A program made the translations under genes and the position numbers. Below are positions 16,411 to 23,522 of a stretch of DNA of 38,346 nt, in pieces. How positions within the stretch are numbered: position 1 is the stretch's first letter; every line of letters starts with the position of its first letter. Under the pieces are notes generated by a model. That model was not told the DNA's origin. It worked only from the letters and a program-made list of their open reading frames with translations, and ran no database searches. This stretch comes from Aurantimonas sp036252795 (GTDB taxonomy: Bacteria; Pseudomonadota; Alphaproteobacteria; Rhizobiales; Rhizobiaceae), in NCBI GenBank assembly GCA_036252795.1, contig DASYHY010000186.1:1-38346 (forward strand), given 5' to 3'.

Positions 16411-16427
16411 ATTGGAATTGTTCTAAA
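16411..16427. promoter_or_regulatory. Putative Irr box (iron control element) upstream of nfuA
   Basis: The plus strand reads ATTGGAA-TTG-TTCTAAA. The right arm TTCTAAA fits the rhizobial iron control element exactly, and the left arm matches TTTAGAA at five of seven positions. It lies 37 bases before the nfuA ATG and touches the predicted -10, a position suited to repression. Irr control of Fe-S assembly genes is known in Hyphomicrobiales; binding here is inferred. Confidence 0.6.
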
Positions 16428-16455
16428 ATATAGGCCGAGACGCCGTCCGCCGCAA
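16427..16455 (-). promoter_or_regulatory. Putative promoter of nfuA
   Basis: On the minus strand TTGCGG, a 17-base spacer and TATATT (five of six with TATAAT) lie about 55 bases upstream of the nfuA ATG. The adjacent Irr-like palindrome overlaps the -10 and the expected transcription start. Confidence 0.5.
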
Positions 16456-16476
16456 CATAAGTCGTCCGGAGCGCCG

Positions 16477-16968
16477 TCAACAGAGGCTGGCGATGTCTTC
16501 GTCGGTGAGGGTGGCGGGCACGATCGTCACCGGGATCGGGAAGGCAGCCCCCTTGCCGGCAACCGACGAGACCAGGGGGCCGGGCCCCTCCGAGGCGTCG
16601 CCCGACGCGAGCACCAGGATCGCGATCTCGCGATCAGCCTCGATCAGAGCGTGGATCTCCTCGATGATCTTGCCCTCGCGCACGACCGTCTCCGCCTCAA
16701 TGCCGATCTTCTCGCGCAACTCGTCGGCGACCTTAGCGACCTTGGTTCCGGCCTCTTCGGCGGCTTCCGCCCGCATGATCTTCTCGACGCCCAGCCAGTG
16801 CTGGAAGTCGCCCGGCTCGATCACGTAGAGCAGGACCGCGCCGCCGCCGCTGGCCTTCGCGCGATGCGCCGCATAGGAGGCGGCGCGCCCGCATTCGGGC
16901 GTGCCGTCGATGATCGCAAGAAACTTGCGCTTGCCGCCGGCTTCCCGGCCAATCCGTCTCGATACCAT
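16477..16968 (-). CDS. Universal stress protein (UspA family)
   Basis: The 163-residue single-domain protein begins with the UspA first strand (KRKFLAIIDGTPECGRAASYAAHRA) and continues with GAVLLYVIEPG and a helical stretch (ADELREKIGIEAETVVREGKIIEEI). The strand ILVLASGD precedes the loop where ATP-binding family members carry GxxGx9GS. Here that loop reads SGDASEGPGPLVSSVAGKG, which does not fit well, so nucleotide binding is uncertain. No clear ribosome binding site precedes the ATG. It sits 109 bases after trpS and about 100 bases before nfuA. Its physiological role cannot be read from sequence. Confidence 0.88.
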   Translation of the reverse strand: MVSRRIGREAGGKRKFLAIIDGTPECGRAASYAAHRAKASGGGAVLLYVIEPGDFQHWLGVEKIMRAEAAEEAGTKVAKVADELREKIGIEAETVVREGKIIEEIHALIEADREIAILVLASGDASEGPGPLVSSVAGKGAAFPIPVTIVPATLTDEDIASLC

Positions 16969-17077
16969 GGCGGCAAGATGGCAGCGGCAGTGGCCGGGGA
17001 CAAGCGGCGGCCTCGCTCAATTGCGCATCGGACGGCGCCGGTAGAGCGGACTCGCCGTTCGCCGGCCCCACCCTGCC

Positions 17078-18145
17078 TCAGTCGTCGAGCAGCCCGATGA
17101 TCTGCTTGACGTCCTTCATCGTCTTCTCGGCGATCGCCCCGGCGCGCTCCCCGCCATCCTTCAGCACGGCGTCGATATGACCCGGATCGCCCATGAGACG
17201 GCGCATCTCGGACGTCACCGGACCGAGCGTCTCGACGGCAAGGTCGACCAGCGCCGGCTTGAACTCGGAAAACTGCCGGCCGCCGAACTCGGCGAGGATC
17301 TCGGCCTTGGGCCGCTCGGCAAGGGTCGCGAAGATGCCGACGAGATTGTCGGCTTCCGGCCGGCCGGCCAGCCCCTCCGGCTCGGACGGCAGGGCATCGG
17401 GATCGGTCTTGGCCTTGCGGATCTTGCGGGCGATCGCCTCGGCATCGTCCGTCAGGTTGATGCGCGACAGGTCGGACGGGTCCGACTTCGACATCTTCTT
17501 GGCGCCGTCCTTCAGGCTCATCACCCGCGTCGCCGGCCCCTCGATCAGCGGCTCGGTCATCGGGAAGTAGCCGTCGACGGTCTCGTCTCCCATCGCCGTC
17601 GGCACGCCGAGCCCCGCGGCCGCGATCTTCGGCGAAAAGTCGTTGTTGAACTTCGCGGCGATGTCGCGGGTCAGCTCCAGATGCTGCTTCTGGTCGTCGC
17701 CGACCGGAACATGGGTGGCGCGGTAGAGCAGGATGTCAGCAGCCATCAGGCTGGGATAGGCGAGCAGGCCCAGCGAGGCGTTCTCGCGGTCCTTGCCGGC
17801 CTTCTCCTTGAACTGCGTCATCCGGTTCATCCAGCCGATGCGCGCGACGCAGTTGAAGATCCAGGCGAGTTCGGCATGGCCCGGAACCCGGCTCTGGTTG
17901 AAGACGATGTGGCGGGCCGGGTCGATGCCGGCGGCCAGGAAGGCAGCGGTGATGGAGCGGATCTGGCCCGGCAGGTCGTCATGGACGAGTTGGGCGGTGA
18001 TGGCGTGCAGATCGACGACGCAATAGAGGCAGTCGTGACTCTCCTGCAGGGCGACGAACTTTCGGATCGCACCGAGATAGTTGCCGAGATGCAGGTTGCC
18101 CGTGGGCTGGACGCCGGAAAAGACGCGGGGAGGAAGGGCGCTCAT
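17078..18145 (-). CDS. trpS: Tryptophanyl-tRNA synthetase
   Basis: This class I synthetase charges tRNA-Trp. The 355-residue protein shows FSGVQPTGNLHLGNYLGAI with the HIGH-like HLGN near residue 20, FNQSRVPGHAELAWI, QFKEKAGKDRENASLGLLAYP, and the KMSKS motif in AKKMSKSDPSD near residue 225. Length and motif spacing fit bacterial TrpS. The ATG gives MSALPPRVFSGVQP; the frame stays open upstream across murJ, but that part is antisense-like reading and not TrpS. It lies 71 bases after murJ, so the two may be cotranscribed. Confidence 0.97.
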   Translation of the reverse strand: MSALPPRVFSGVQPTGNLHLGNYLGAIRKFVALQESHDCLYCVVDLHAITAQLVHDDLPGQIRSITAAFLAAGIDPARHIVFNQSRVPGHAELAWIFNCVARIGWMNRMTQFKEKAGKDRENASLGLLAYPSLMAADILLYRATHVPVGDDQKQHLELTRDIAAKFNNDFSPKIAAAGLGVPTAMGDETVDGYFPMTEPLIEGPATRVMSLKDGAKKMSKSDPSDLSRINLTDDAEAIARKIRKAKTDPDALPSEPEGLAGRPEADNLVGIFATLAERPKAEILAEFGGRQFSEFKPALVDLAVETLGPVTSEMRRLMGDPGHIDAVLKDGGERAGAIAEKTMKDVKQIIGLLDD

Positions 18146-18216
18146 GGTTCGCGGCTCCGGGTCGCAAGACAGGGGGGTGAGATCGCGGCGGGTTATGGCC
18201 GAGGGGCCCGCGCCGA

Positions 18217-19857
18217 TCAAGCGTCGCCTTCGCCGGGACGGGGCGCCGGGGGTTCGGGACGCCGCCGCTTCACGACAGCGACGATCAGCCGGCGATCGGC
18301 CGCGCCGGTCGCCAGCGCCAGCGCGAAATAGACCGCCATGGCCGAGGCGATGAGGAGGCCGATCGCCAGGACCTGCGTGGCGATCGGGCTTTGGGGCCGG
18401 AGCCAGTCGCCCAGCTCCAGCATGGCGAGAATGAGCACGCCGCCCATCAGCAGAGAGCACAGGAGCGTCATGGCCGACCGCCGGACGAGTTGCCGGTCGA
18501 TCTCCCAGAGGCCCTTGCGATAGAGCCCGGCGAACAGGAGGACGGCGTTCAGCCAGCCGGCGATGGTGGTGGCCAGCGCGATGCCGCGCTCGGCCAGCAG
18601 CGGGAAGAGCGCGATCGACAGGACGATGTTGATGCCGGCGGAGAACAGCGTCACGTACATCGGCGTGCGGGTGTCCTCGCGGGCGAAATAGCCGGGCGAG
18701 AAGACCTTGATCATCACGAAGGCGGGCAGGCCGAGGGCGAAGATGCCGAGCACCGCGGCGACCGCCGGCGTCGCGCCGGGATCGAAGGCGCCCCGCTCGT
18801 AGATCACCCGGATGATCGGCTCGGGAATGATGACCAGCGCGACCGCGGCGGGCAGCGTCAGGAACAGCGCGAATTCCAGGCTGCGGTTCTGGGTATGCTG
18901 GGCCTCGCGCAGATGCCCCGCCTTGAGGGCGCGCGCCAGCTCCGGCAGGAGCACGACGCCGATGGCGATGCCGACCATGCCGAGCGGCAGCTGATAGGGC
19001 CGGTCGGCATATTGCAGGATCGACACCGCACCCGGCTTGAAGGAGGCGACGGCCTGGCCGACGAAGAGGTTGATCTGGGTGATGCCGCCGATCAGCGCCG
19101 CCGGGCCGGCGAGGATCAGGAGCCGCTTCAGTCCTTTCGTCCAGCGCGGCCACCGGAGCGCCACGCCGAAGCCGGCGAGGCGCATCGCGGCGACGACCAT
19201 CGCCAGCTGCGCGAATCCGGCGAACAGCACGCCCCAGCTCATCAGGAAGCCGATCGTCGGCTTGTCGGCCCCGGCGTAGAGACACCAGCCCAGCACGGCG
19301 ATCAGGATGAAGTTCAGGAGCGTCGGCGCCACCGCCGCCGCAAAGAAACGCCGGAACGCGTTGAGGATGCCGCTGACCATCGCCATCAGCGACATGCAGG
19401 CGAGGTAGGGGAACATGATGCGCGACAGGGTCACGGTCAGGTCGAAGCGCGCCGCGCAGGACAGGACGTCGCCGCCGGCAGAGGGGTTGTCGACGCAGAC
19501 GGCCAGGCCCGGCGCGATGATCGTCGACACCAGGACGGGCATGAAGATCATCGCAACGACGGTCAATGCCACCAGCACGACGAGGAGCGTCGAGTAGATC
19601 TCGCTGGCGAAGCGCCGGGCACCGGCGTCCCCTTCCTCCTCCAGCGACCGCGCGAAGAGCGGGATGAAGGCCGCGTTGAAGGCGCCCTCGGCAAACAGCC
19701 GCCGGAACAGATTGGGAAAGCGGAAGGCGAGGTTGAAGGCGTCGGCGACCGGCCCGACCCCGAGCGCCGACGCCATCATCATCTCGCGGCCGAAGCCGAA
19801 GATCCGGGAGACGAGGGTGGCGCCGCCGACCGTCGCGAACTTGGAAAGCAGGCTCAT
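18217..19857 (-). CDS. murJ: Lipid II flippase MurJ (MviN)
   Basis: MurJ moves lipid II across the inner membrane for peptidoglycan synthesis. The 546-residue protein has about 14 hydrophobic segments. It starts with MSLLSKFATVGGATLVSRIFGFGREM, then shows AFNLAFRFPNLFRRLFAEGAF and LIPEPIIRVIYERGAF-like sequence (near 340-350), and GYFAREDTRTP, all typical of MurJ. The tail after the last membrane segment is basic and Pro-rich. Its ATG overlaps the glnD stop as ATGA, so it is probably translationally coupled to glnD. The glnD-murJ-trpS order is common in Hyphomicrobiales. Confidence 0.96.
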   Translation of the reverse strand: MSLLSKFATVGGATLVSRIFGFGREMMMASALGVGPVADAFNLAFRFPNLFRRLFAEGAFNAAFIPLFARSLEEEGDAGARRFASEIYSTLLVVLVALTVVAMIFMPVLVSTIIAPGLAVCVDNPSAGGDVLSCAARFDLTVTLSRIMFPYLACMSLMAMVSGILNAFRRFFAAAVAPTLLNFILIAVLGWCLYAGADKPTIGFLMSWGVLFAGFAQLAMVVAAMRLAGFGVALRWPRWTKGLKRLLILAGPAALIGGITQINLFVGQAVASFKPGAVSILQYADRPYQLPLGMVGIAIGVVLLPELARALKAGHLREAQHTQNRSLEFALFLTLPAAVALVIIPEPIIRVIYERGAFDPGATPAVAAVLGIFALGLPAFVMIKVFSPGYFAREDTRTPMYVTLFSAGINIVLSIALFPLLAERGIALATTIAGWLNAVLLFAGLYRKGLWEIDRQLVRRSAMTLLCSLLMGGVLILAMLELGDWLRPQSPIATQVLAIGLLIASAMAVYFALALATGAADRRLIVAVVKRRRPEPPAPRPGEGDA

Positions 19858-22718
19858 CTTGCGGGAATGCCGAAGGCCCGCGGCGAGGACATCGAAACGG
19901 GCGAGGAGACCTCGCCCTCGGGATTGTCGAACACCGCCTTCAGGCGCGCCTCGATCCGTTCGGCGCGCGATTCCGAGGTGATCTTGGTGCCGATCAGATC
20001 CGTCACGTAGAAGACGTCGACCACCTTCTCGCCATAGGTGGAGATGTGGGCCGAACGGATGTCGAGATTGAGGTCCGAGATGGCGCCGGTGATGTCTGAC
20101 AGGAGGCCCGGCCGGTCCAGCCCCTCGACCTCGACGACGGTGAACTGGTTCGACAGGTCGTTGTCGAGCCGGATCCGCGGCGGCAGGCTGAACAGCCGCG
20201 TGCCTCGCGAGGGCTTGCGGTGGGCGAGCAGATTGGCGGGAATCTCGCGCCCCTGGAGCAGCCGCTCGATATTGTCGCAGATCCTCTGGGCGCGGCGGAT
20301 CTCGTCGTCGTCGGCTTCGAACTCGCGGTTCAGCAGCATGACGTCGAGCGCGCGGCCATCCGACATCGTGAAGATCTGGGCATCGGCGATGTTCGCCCCC
20401 GCCCCGGCGCAGGCCCCGGCGAGCAGCGACAGGAGCCGGGGATGGTCGGGCGCCAGCACCATGATCTCGGTGATCCCGTGGAACCGGTCGGTGCGGATGC
20501 GGGTGGCGAGCGGCCGGCCGTCGGAGGCCTCCCTGACGAAGTCGGCGTGGCGGATCTGGTCGTCGAGCGGCGTGGTGAGGAAGTAGTTCGGGTAATGCAG
20601 GTCGAGATAGGCCTCCCGCTCCGCCTCGGGCCAGCCGGAGAGGCGCTCGGCGAGGCGCAGCCTTGCCCGCATGAGGCGCTCGCGCCTCGAGGACTGGGTG
20701 AAGCCGCCGGTCAGCGTCGGCTCGGTCTCGAGGTACAGCGTCCGCAGGAGCTGGCCCTTCCAGCCGTTCCAGACCCCCGGCCCCACCGCCCTGATGTCGC
20801 AGACGGTCAGCACCGTCAGGAGCTTGAGCCGGTCGAGCGTGCGCACCTTCTCGGCGAAGTCGAGGATAGTCTTGCGGTCGGTGAGGTCGCGCTGCTGCGC
20901 GGTCATCGACATGACCAGATGGTCCTCCACCAGCCAGGCGACGAGCTCGGTCTCGCGCTCGTCGAGGCCGAGCCTCGGGCAGAGTTCCCGGGCGATCTTC
21001 GCACCACCCAGCGAATGGTCGACCGGTCGGCCCTTGGCGATGTCGTGGAGAAGCAGCGCCACGTAGAGGGGCGTGCGGTCCTTCAGCGTCTTGACGAAGC
21101 CGGTGGACAGCGGGAGCTCGTCGGCGAGTTCGCCGTGCTCGATCTGCGACAGCGTGTCGATCGTCCGCAGGAGATGCTCGTCCACCGTGTAGTGATGATA
21201 CATGTTGAACTGCATCATCGCGACGATCCTGCCGAAATCGGGGATGAACCGGCCCAGCACCCCAACCTCGTTCATCCGGCGCAGATGCAGTTCCGGATCG
21301 TTGCGGTCGGTCAGGACGTCGAGGAACAGGCTGTTGGCGTCGTGGTCCTCGCGCAGATCCGGGCCCACCAGCCGCAGCGAGCGGCGGATCAGCTTCAGCG
21401 CGTCGGGGTGGTATTCGAGCTGGTGCATCGCCGCGAGGCGGAATATCCGGATGAGGTTGACCGGGTCGTCACGGAAGACGTTCGGCCCGGCGACGTTGAT
21501 CCGGTTGTTGTCGATGTGGAAGTCGAGAGTGCCGGGGATCTTGCGCGCGCGGCCGCGCAGGCTCCGCACGAAGCCCTTGAGGCCGGGCGCATCCTTGGCG
21601 TGCTGCTCCTCGAGCGCCGCGCAGAAGATGCGCGTGAGATCGCCGACGTCCTTGGCGATCAGGAAGTAGTGCTTCATGAAGCGCTCGACGTCCTTCAACC
21701 CCGGGTGGGTGTTGTAGCCGAGGCGCTTGGCGATCTCCGGCTGCAGATCGAAGGAGAGGCGCTCTTCCGCCTTGCCGGTGGCAAAATGCATGTGGCAGCG
21801 CACCGCCCAGAGGAAGTCCCCCGCCTTGGCGAAGAGGCGCCACTCGCGCCGGGAGAAGACCCCCGCCTCCACCAGCGATTCCGTCGTCGTGACCCGGTAG
21901 TGGTACTTGGCGATCCAGAACAGGGTGTGGAGGTCGCGCAGGCCGCCCTTGCCCTCCTTGACGTTCGGCTCGACCAGATAGCGGGTATTGCCGCTCTTGG
22001 CGTGGCGGGCCTCGCGTTCGGCGAGCTTGGCCGCGATGAATTCCTCGCTGGTGCCGGCGACGACTTCCGCATCGAAGCGCCGGCCCAGTTCGGCGAACAA
22101 TTCGAGATCACCGGCTATCAACCAACGCTCGAGGATCGAGGTGCGGATGGTGAAATCCGCCCGGGAGAGCTTGATGCACTCGTCCACGGTCCGGGAGGCG
22201 TGACCGACCTTGAAGCCCAGATCCCACAGCATGTAGAGCAGGTATTCCGCCACCTGCTCACCGAGCGTGGTCTGCTTGTAGGGCAGCACGAACAGGAGAT
22301 CGACGTCGGAACCCGGCGCCAGCGTGCCGCGCCCGTAGCCGCCGACGGCGACCACCGCCATGCGTTCGCCGGCGCTGAGATTGGCGGTCTGGAACACATG
22401 CTTGAGCGCGTAGTCGTGGATCTCGCGCACGACCACGTCCTGCACCGCCGCGAGGCGGCGGGCGCAGAGAAGGCCGCCGCCGTCGTCGAACAGCGCCTCC
22501 TCGACGGCGGCTCGCGCGTCGGCAACGGTCTGCTTCAGGAGAGCGAGGATCTGGAGCCGCGCCGCCGGAGACGCGCCGTTCCCCGCATCGCCGGCCGCGA
22601 TGGCGGCCAGACCGCTCCGCAGGGTCTCGACGTCCAGAATGCCGACGAGGTCGACCTCCTCGACCTCGGTAGATGCGGGGGGCTTGGCGGGAGCAGACCT
22701 CGCTTCGGTCAGCGACAT
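19854..22718 (-). CDS. glnD: Bifunctional [protein-PII] uridylyltransferase/uridylyl-removing enzyme
   Basis: GlnD senses glutamine and adds or removes UMP on PII proteins, setting nitrogen status. The 954 residues show the nucleotidyltransferase motif GGYGRGTLAPGSDVDLLF near residue 128 and the GlnE/PII-type region VEPNVKEGKGGLRDLHTLFW. They also contain an HD domain (ALLLHDIAKGRPVDHSLGG, near 560) and two C-terminal ACT domains (ITEIMVLAPDHPRLLSLLAGA near 755; VVEVEGLDRPGLLSDITGAI near 870). All catalytic motifs look intact. AGGA lies six bases before the ATG. It is followed by murJ with an ATGA overlap. A terminator upstream separates it from the small exported protein gene, so it needs its own promoter between 22719 and 22830, which I could not identify clearly. 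Confidence 0.97.
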   Translation of the reverse strand: MSLTEARSAPAKPPASTEVEEVDLVGILDVETLRSGLAAIAAGDAGNGASPAARLQILALLKQTVADARAAVEEALFDDGGGLLCARRLAAVQDVVVREIHDYALKHVFQTANLSAGERMAVVAVGGYGRGTLAPGSDVDLLFVLPYKQTTLGEQVAEYLLYMLWDLGFKVGHASRTVDECIKLSRADFTIRTSILERWLIAGDLELFAELGRRFDAEVVAGTSEEFIAAKLAEREARHAKSGNTRYLVEPNVKEGKGGLRDLHTLFWIAKYHYRVTTTESLVEAGVFSRREWRLFAKAGDFLWAVRCHMHFATGKAEERLSFDLQPEIAKRLGYNTHPGLKDVERFMKHYFLIAKDVGDLTRIFCAALEEQHAKDAPGLKGFVRSLRGRARKIPGTLDFHIDNNRINVAGPNVFRDDPVNLIRIFRLAAMHQLEYHPDALKLIRRSLRLVGPDLREDHDANSLFLDVLTDRNDPELHLRRMNEVGVLGRFIPDFGRIVAMMQFNMYHHYTVDEHLLRTIDTLSQIEHGELADELPLSTGFVKTLKDRTPLYVALLLHDIAKGRPVDHSLGGAKIARELCPRLGLDERETELVAWLVEDHLVMSMTAQQRDLTDRKTILDFAEKVRTLDRLKLLTVLTVCDIRAVGPGVWNGWKGQLLRTLYLETEPTLTGGFTQSSRRERLMRARLRLAERLSGWPEAEREAYLDLHYPNYFLTTPLDDQIRHADFVREASDGRPLATRIRTDRFHGITEIMVLAPDHPRLLSLLAGACAGAGANIADAQIFTMSDGRALDVMLLNREFEADDDEIRRAQRICDNIERLLQGREIPANLLAHRKPSRGTRLFSLPPRIRLDNDLSNQFTVVEVEGLDRPGLLSDITGAISDLNLDIRSAHISTYGEKVVDVFYVTDLIGTKITSESRAERIEARLKAVFDNPEGEVSSPVSMSSPRAFGIPAR

Positions 22719-22831
22719 GAAGGTTCCTGGGAACAGGTGAACACTGGCCGGAGCCTATAGCCCAGTTGTCCGCCATACGCGACACCGGATGCCCCTGGGC
22801 CGGGGCGCCGGCCACGATTGACGCCAAACGG

Positions 22832-22863
22832 CAAAAAGGGCCGCTCCCCGCGGAGCGACCCTT
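22832..22863 (-). terminator. Rho-independent terminator of the repetitive exported protein gene
   Basis: On the minus strand AAGGGTCGCTCC, loop GCGG and GGAGCGGCCCTT form a 12-base stem with one G-U pair, followed by a short T run (TTTTTG when the last stem bases are counted). It lies 38 bases after the stop of the gene at 22901-23320 and upstream of glnD. Confidence 0.85.
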
Positions 22864-22900
22864 GCTTCAGCGCCGTTCAGGCACCCATGGAATTGCCGGC

Positions 22901-23320
22901 TTACTGGGCTTCCTCGGTCGAGCTCTCGTCCTGCAGCGCCTCGCCGGCCTGCGACTCCGGCGCCTCGCCCGGGGAGAAGGTGGCGCCGGAACCCGGCACG
23001 ATCGGCGCCGTGCCGTCCGTGGTCGTGGCCCCGGTGGTCGCCGCGCCCGTGCCCTCGGCGACGCCGTCGCGCTCCTCGGCCTCGTTCATCTCGCGCTCCG
23101 ACTCGCTGCCGGGCACGATGGTCTGCTGATCAGGAGATGCCACCGGGGCATCGGTTGCGGCGCCCGGCTCCGCGGCGACCGCGTCGCGCTCGGCGGCGTT
23201 GTTCTCTTCGATCACGGTCTCCGAACCCGGGATCGCCGGCGCGGCGTCCTGAGCGAGTGCCGGAAGAGCGAAAGTCGAGGCGCCAAACATCATGGCAGAA
23301 ATGAGAGCGGTCTTCTTCAT
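22901..23320 (-). CDS. Uncharacterised exported protein made of 39-residue repeats
   Basis: I do not recognise this 139-residue protein. It begins with a clear signal peptide (MKKTALISAMMFGAS, then FALPALA followed by QD at the likely cleavage site near residue 23). The mature part is acidic, rich in Ala, Glu, Gly and Thr, and has no cysteine. It is built from three imperfect 39-residue units: PGS recurs at residues 31, 70 and 109, RD at 45 and 84, and GAAT at 53 and 92. AAGG lies nine bases before the ATG. The gene stands alone: mutS ends about 200 bases upstream and a strong terminator follows. It is likely periplasmic and intrinsically disordered, with unknown function. Confidence 0.8.
   Translation of the reverse strand: MKKTALISAMMFGASTFALPALAQDAAPAIPGSETVIEENNAAERDAVAAEPGAATDAPVASPDQQTIVPGSESEREMNEAEERDGVAEGTGAATTGATTTDGTAPIVPGSGATFSPGEAPESQAGEALQDESSTEEAQ
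22904..23236 (-). repeat. Three imperfect 117-bp (39-codon) tandem units
   Basis: The mature part of the exported protein divides into units starting near residues 29, 68 and 107. Units one and two share IPGSE or VPGSE, a Glu/Asn-rich stretch, ERD, VA and GAAT at the same offsets. Unit three keeps IVPGS and then diverges into a Glu-rich tail. Confidence 0.7.
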
Positions 23321-23522
23321 GTCGTGAAACCTTTCTTTCGAAGCTGGCCGTGCGGAAAGACTGCAGCACCAGCAACGGTGTGAAACACCATGTTCGGTGG
23401 TAGAAACGACAAGACCGGGACTTGGTTCCCTCGGGCGCGCAGCGCCGCTCCGGCACGGAGAAGCGAAGCCGCACCGCCTTCTAGACTCTCGTGCAGCCCT
23501 GCCCGTTGCTTCCGCTCGGCAG

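Noticed and set aside
18146..19285. Upstream continuation of the trpS frame over murJ
   Set aside because: It is an alternative frame of murJ with no domain; TrpS begins at 18145.
20220..22760. 846-codon open frame on the plus strand opposite glnD
   Set aside because: No domain signature, and glnD shows all its conserved motifs on the other strand.
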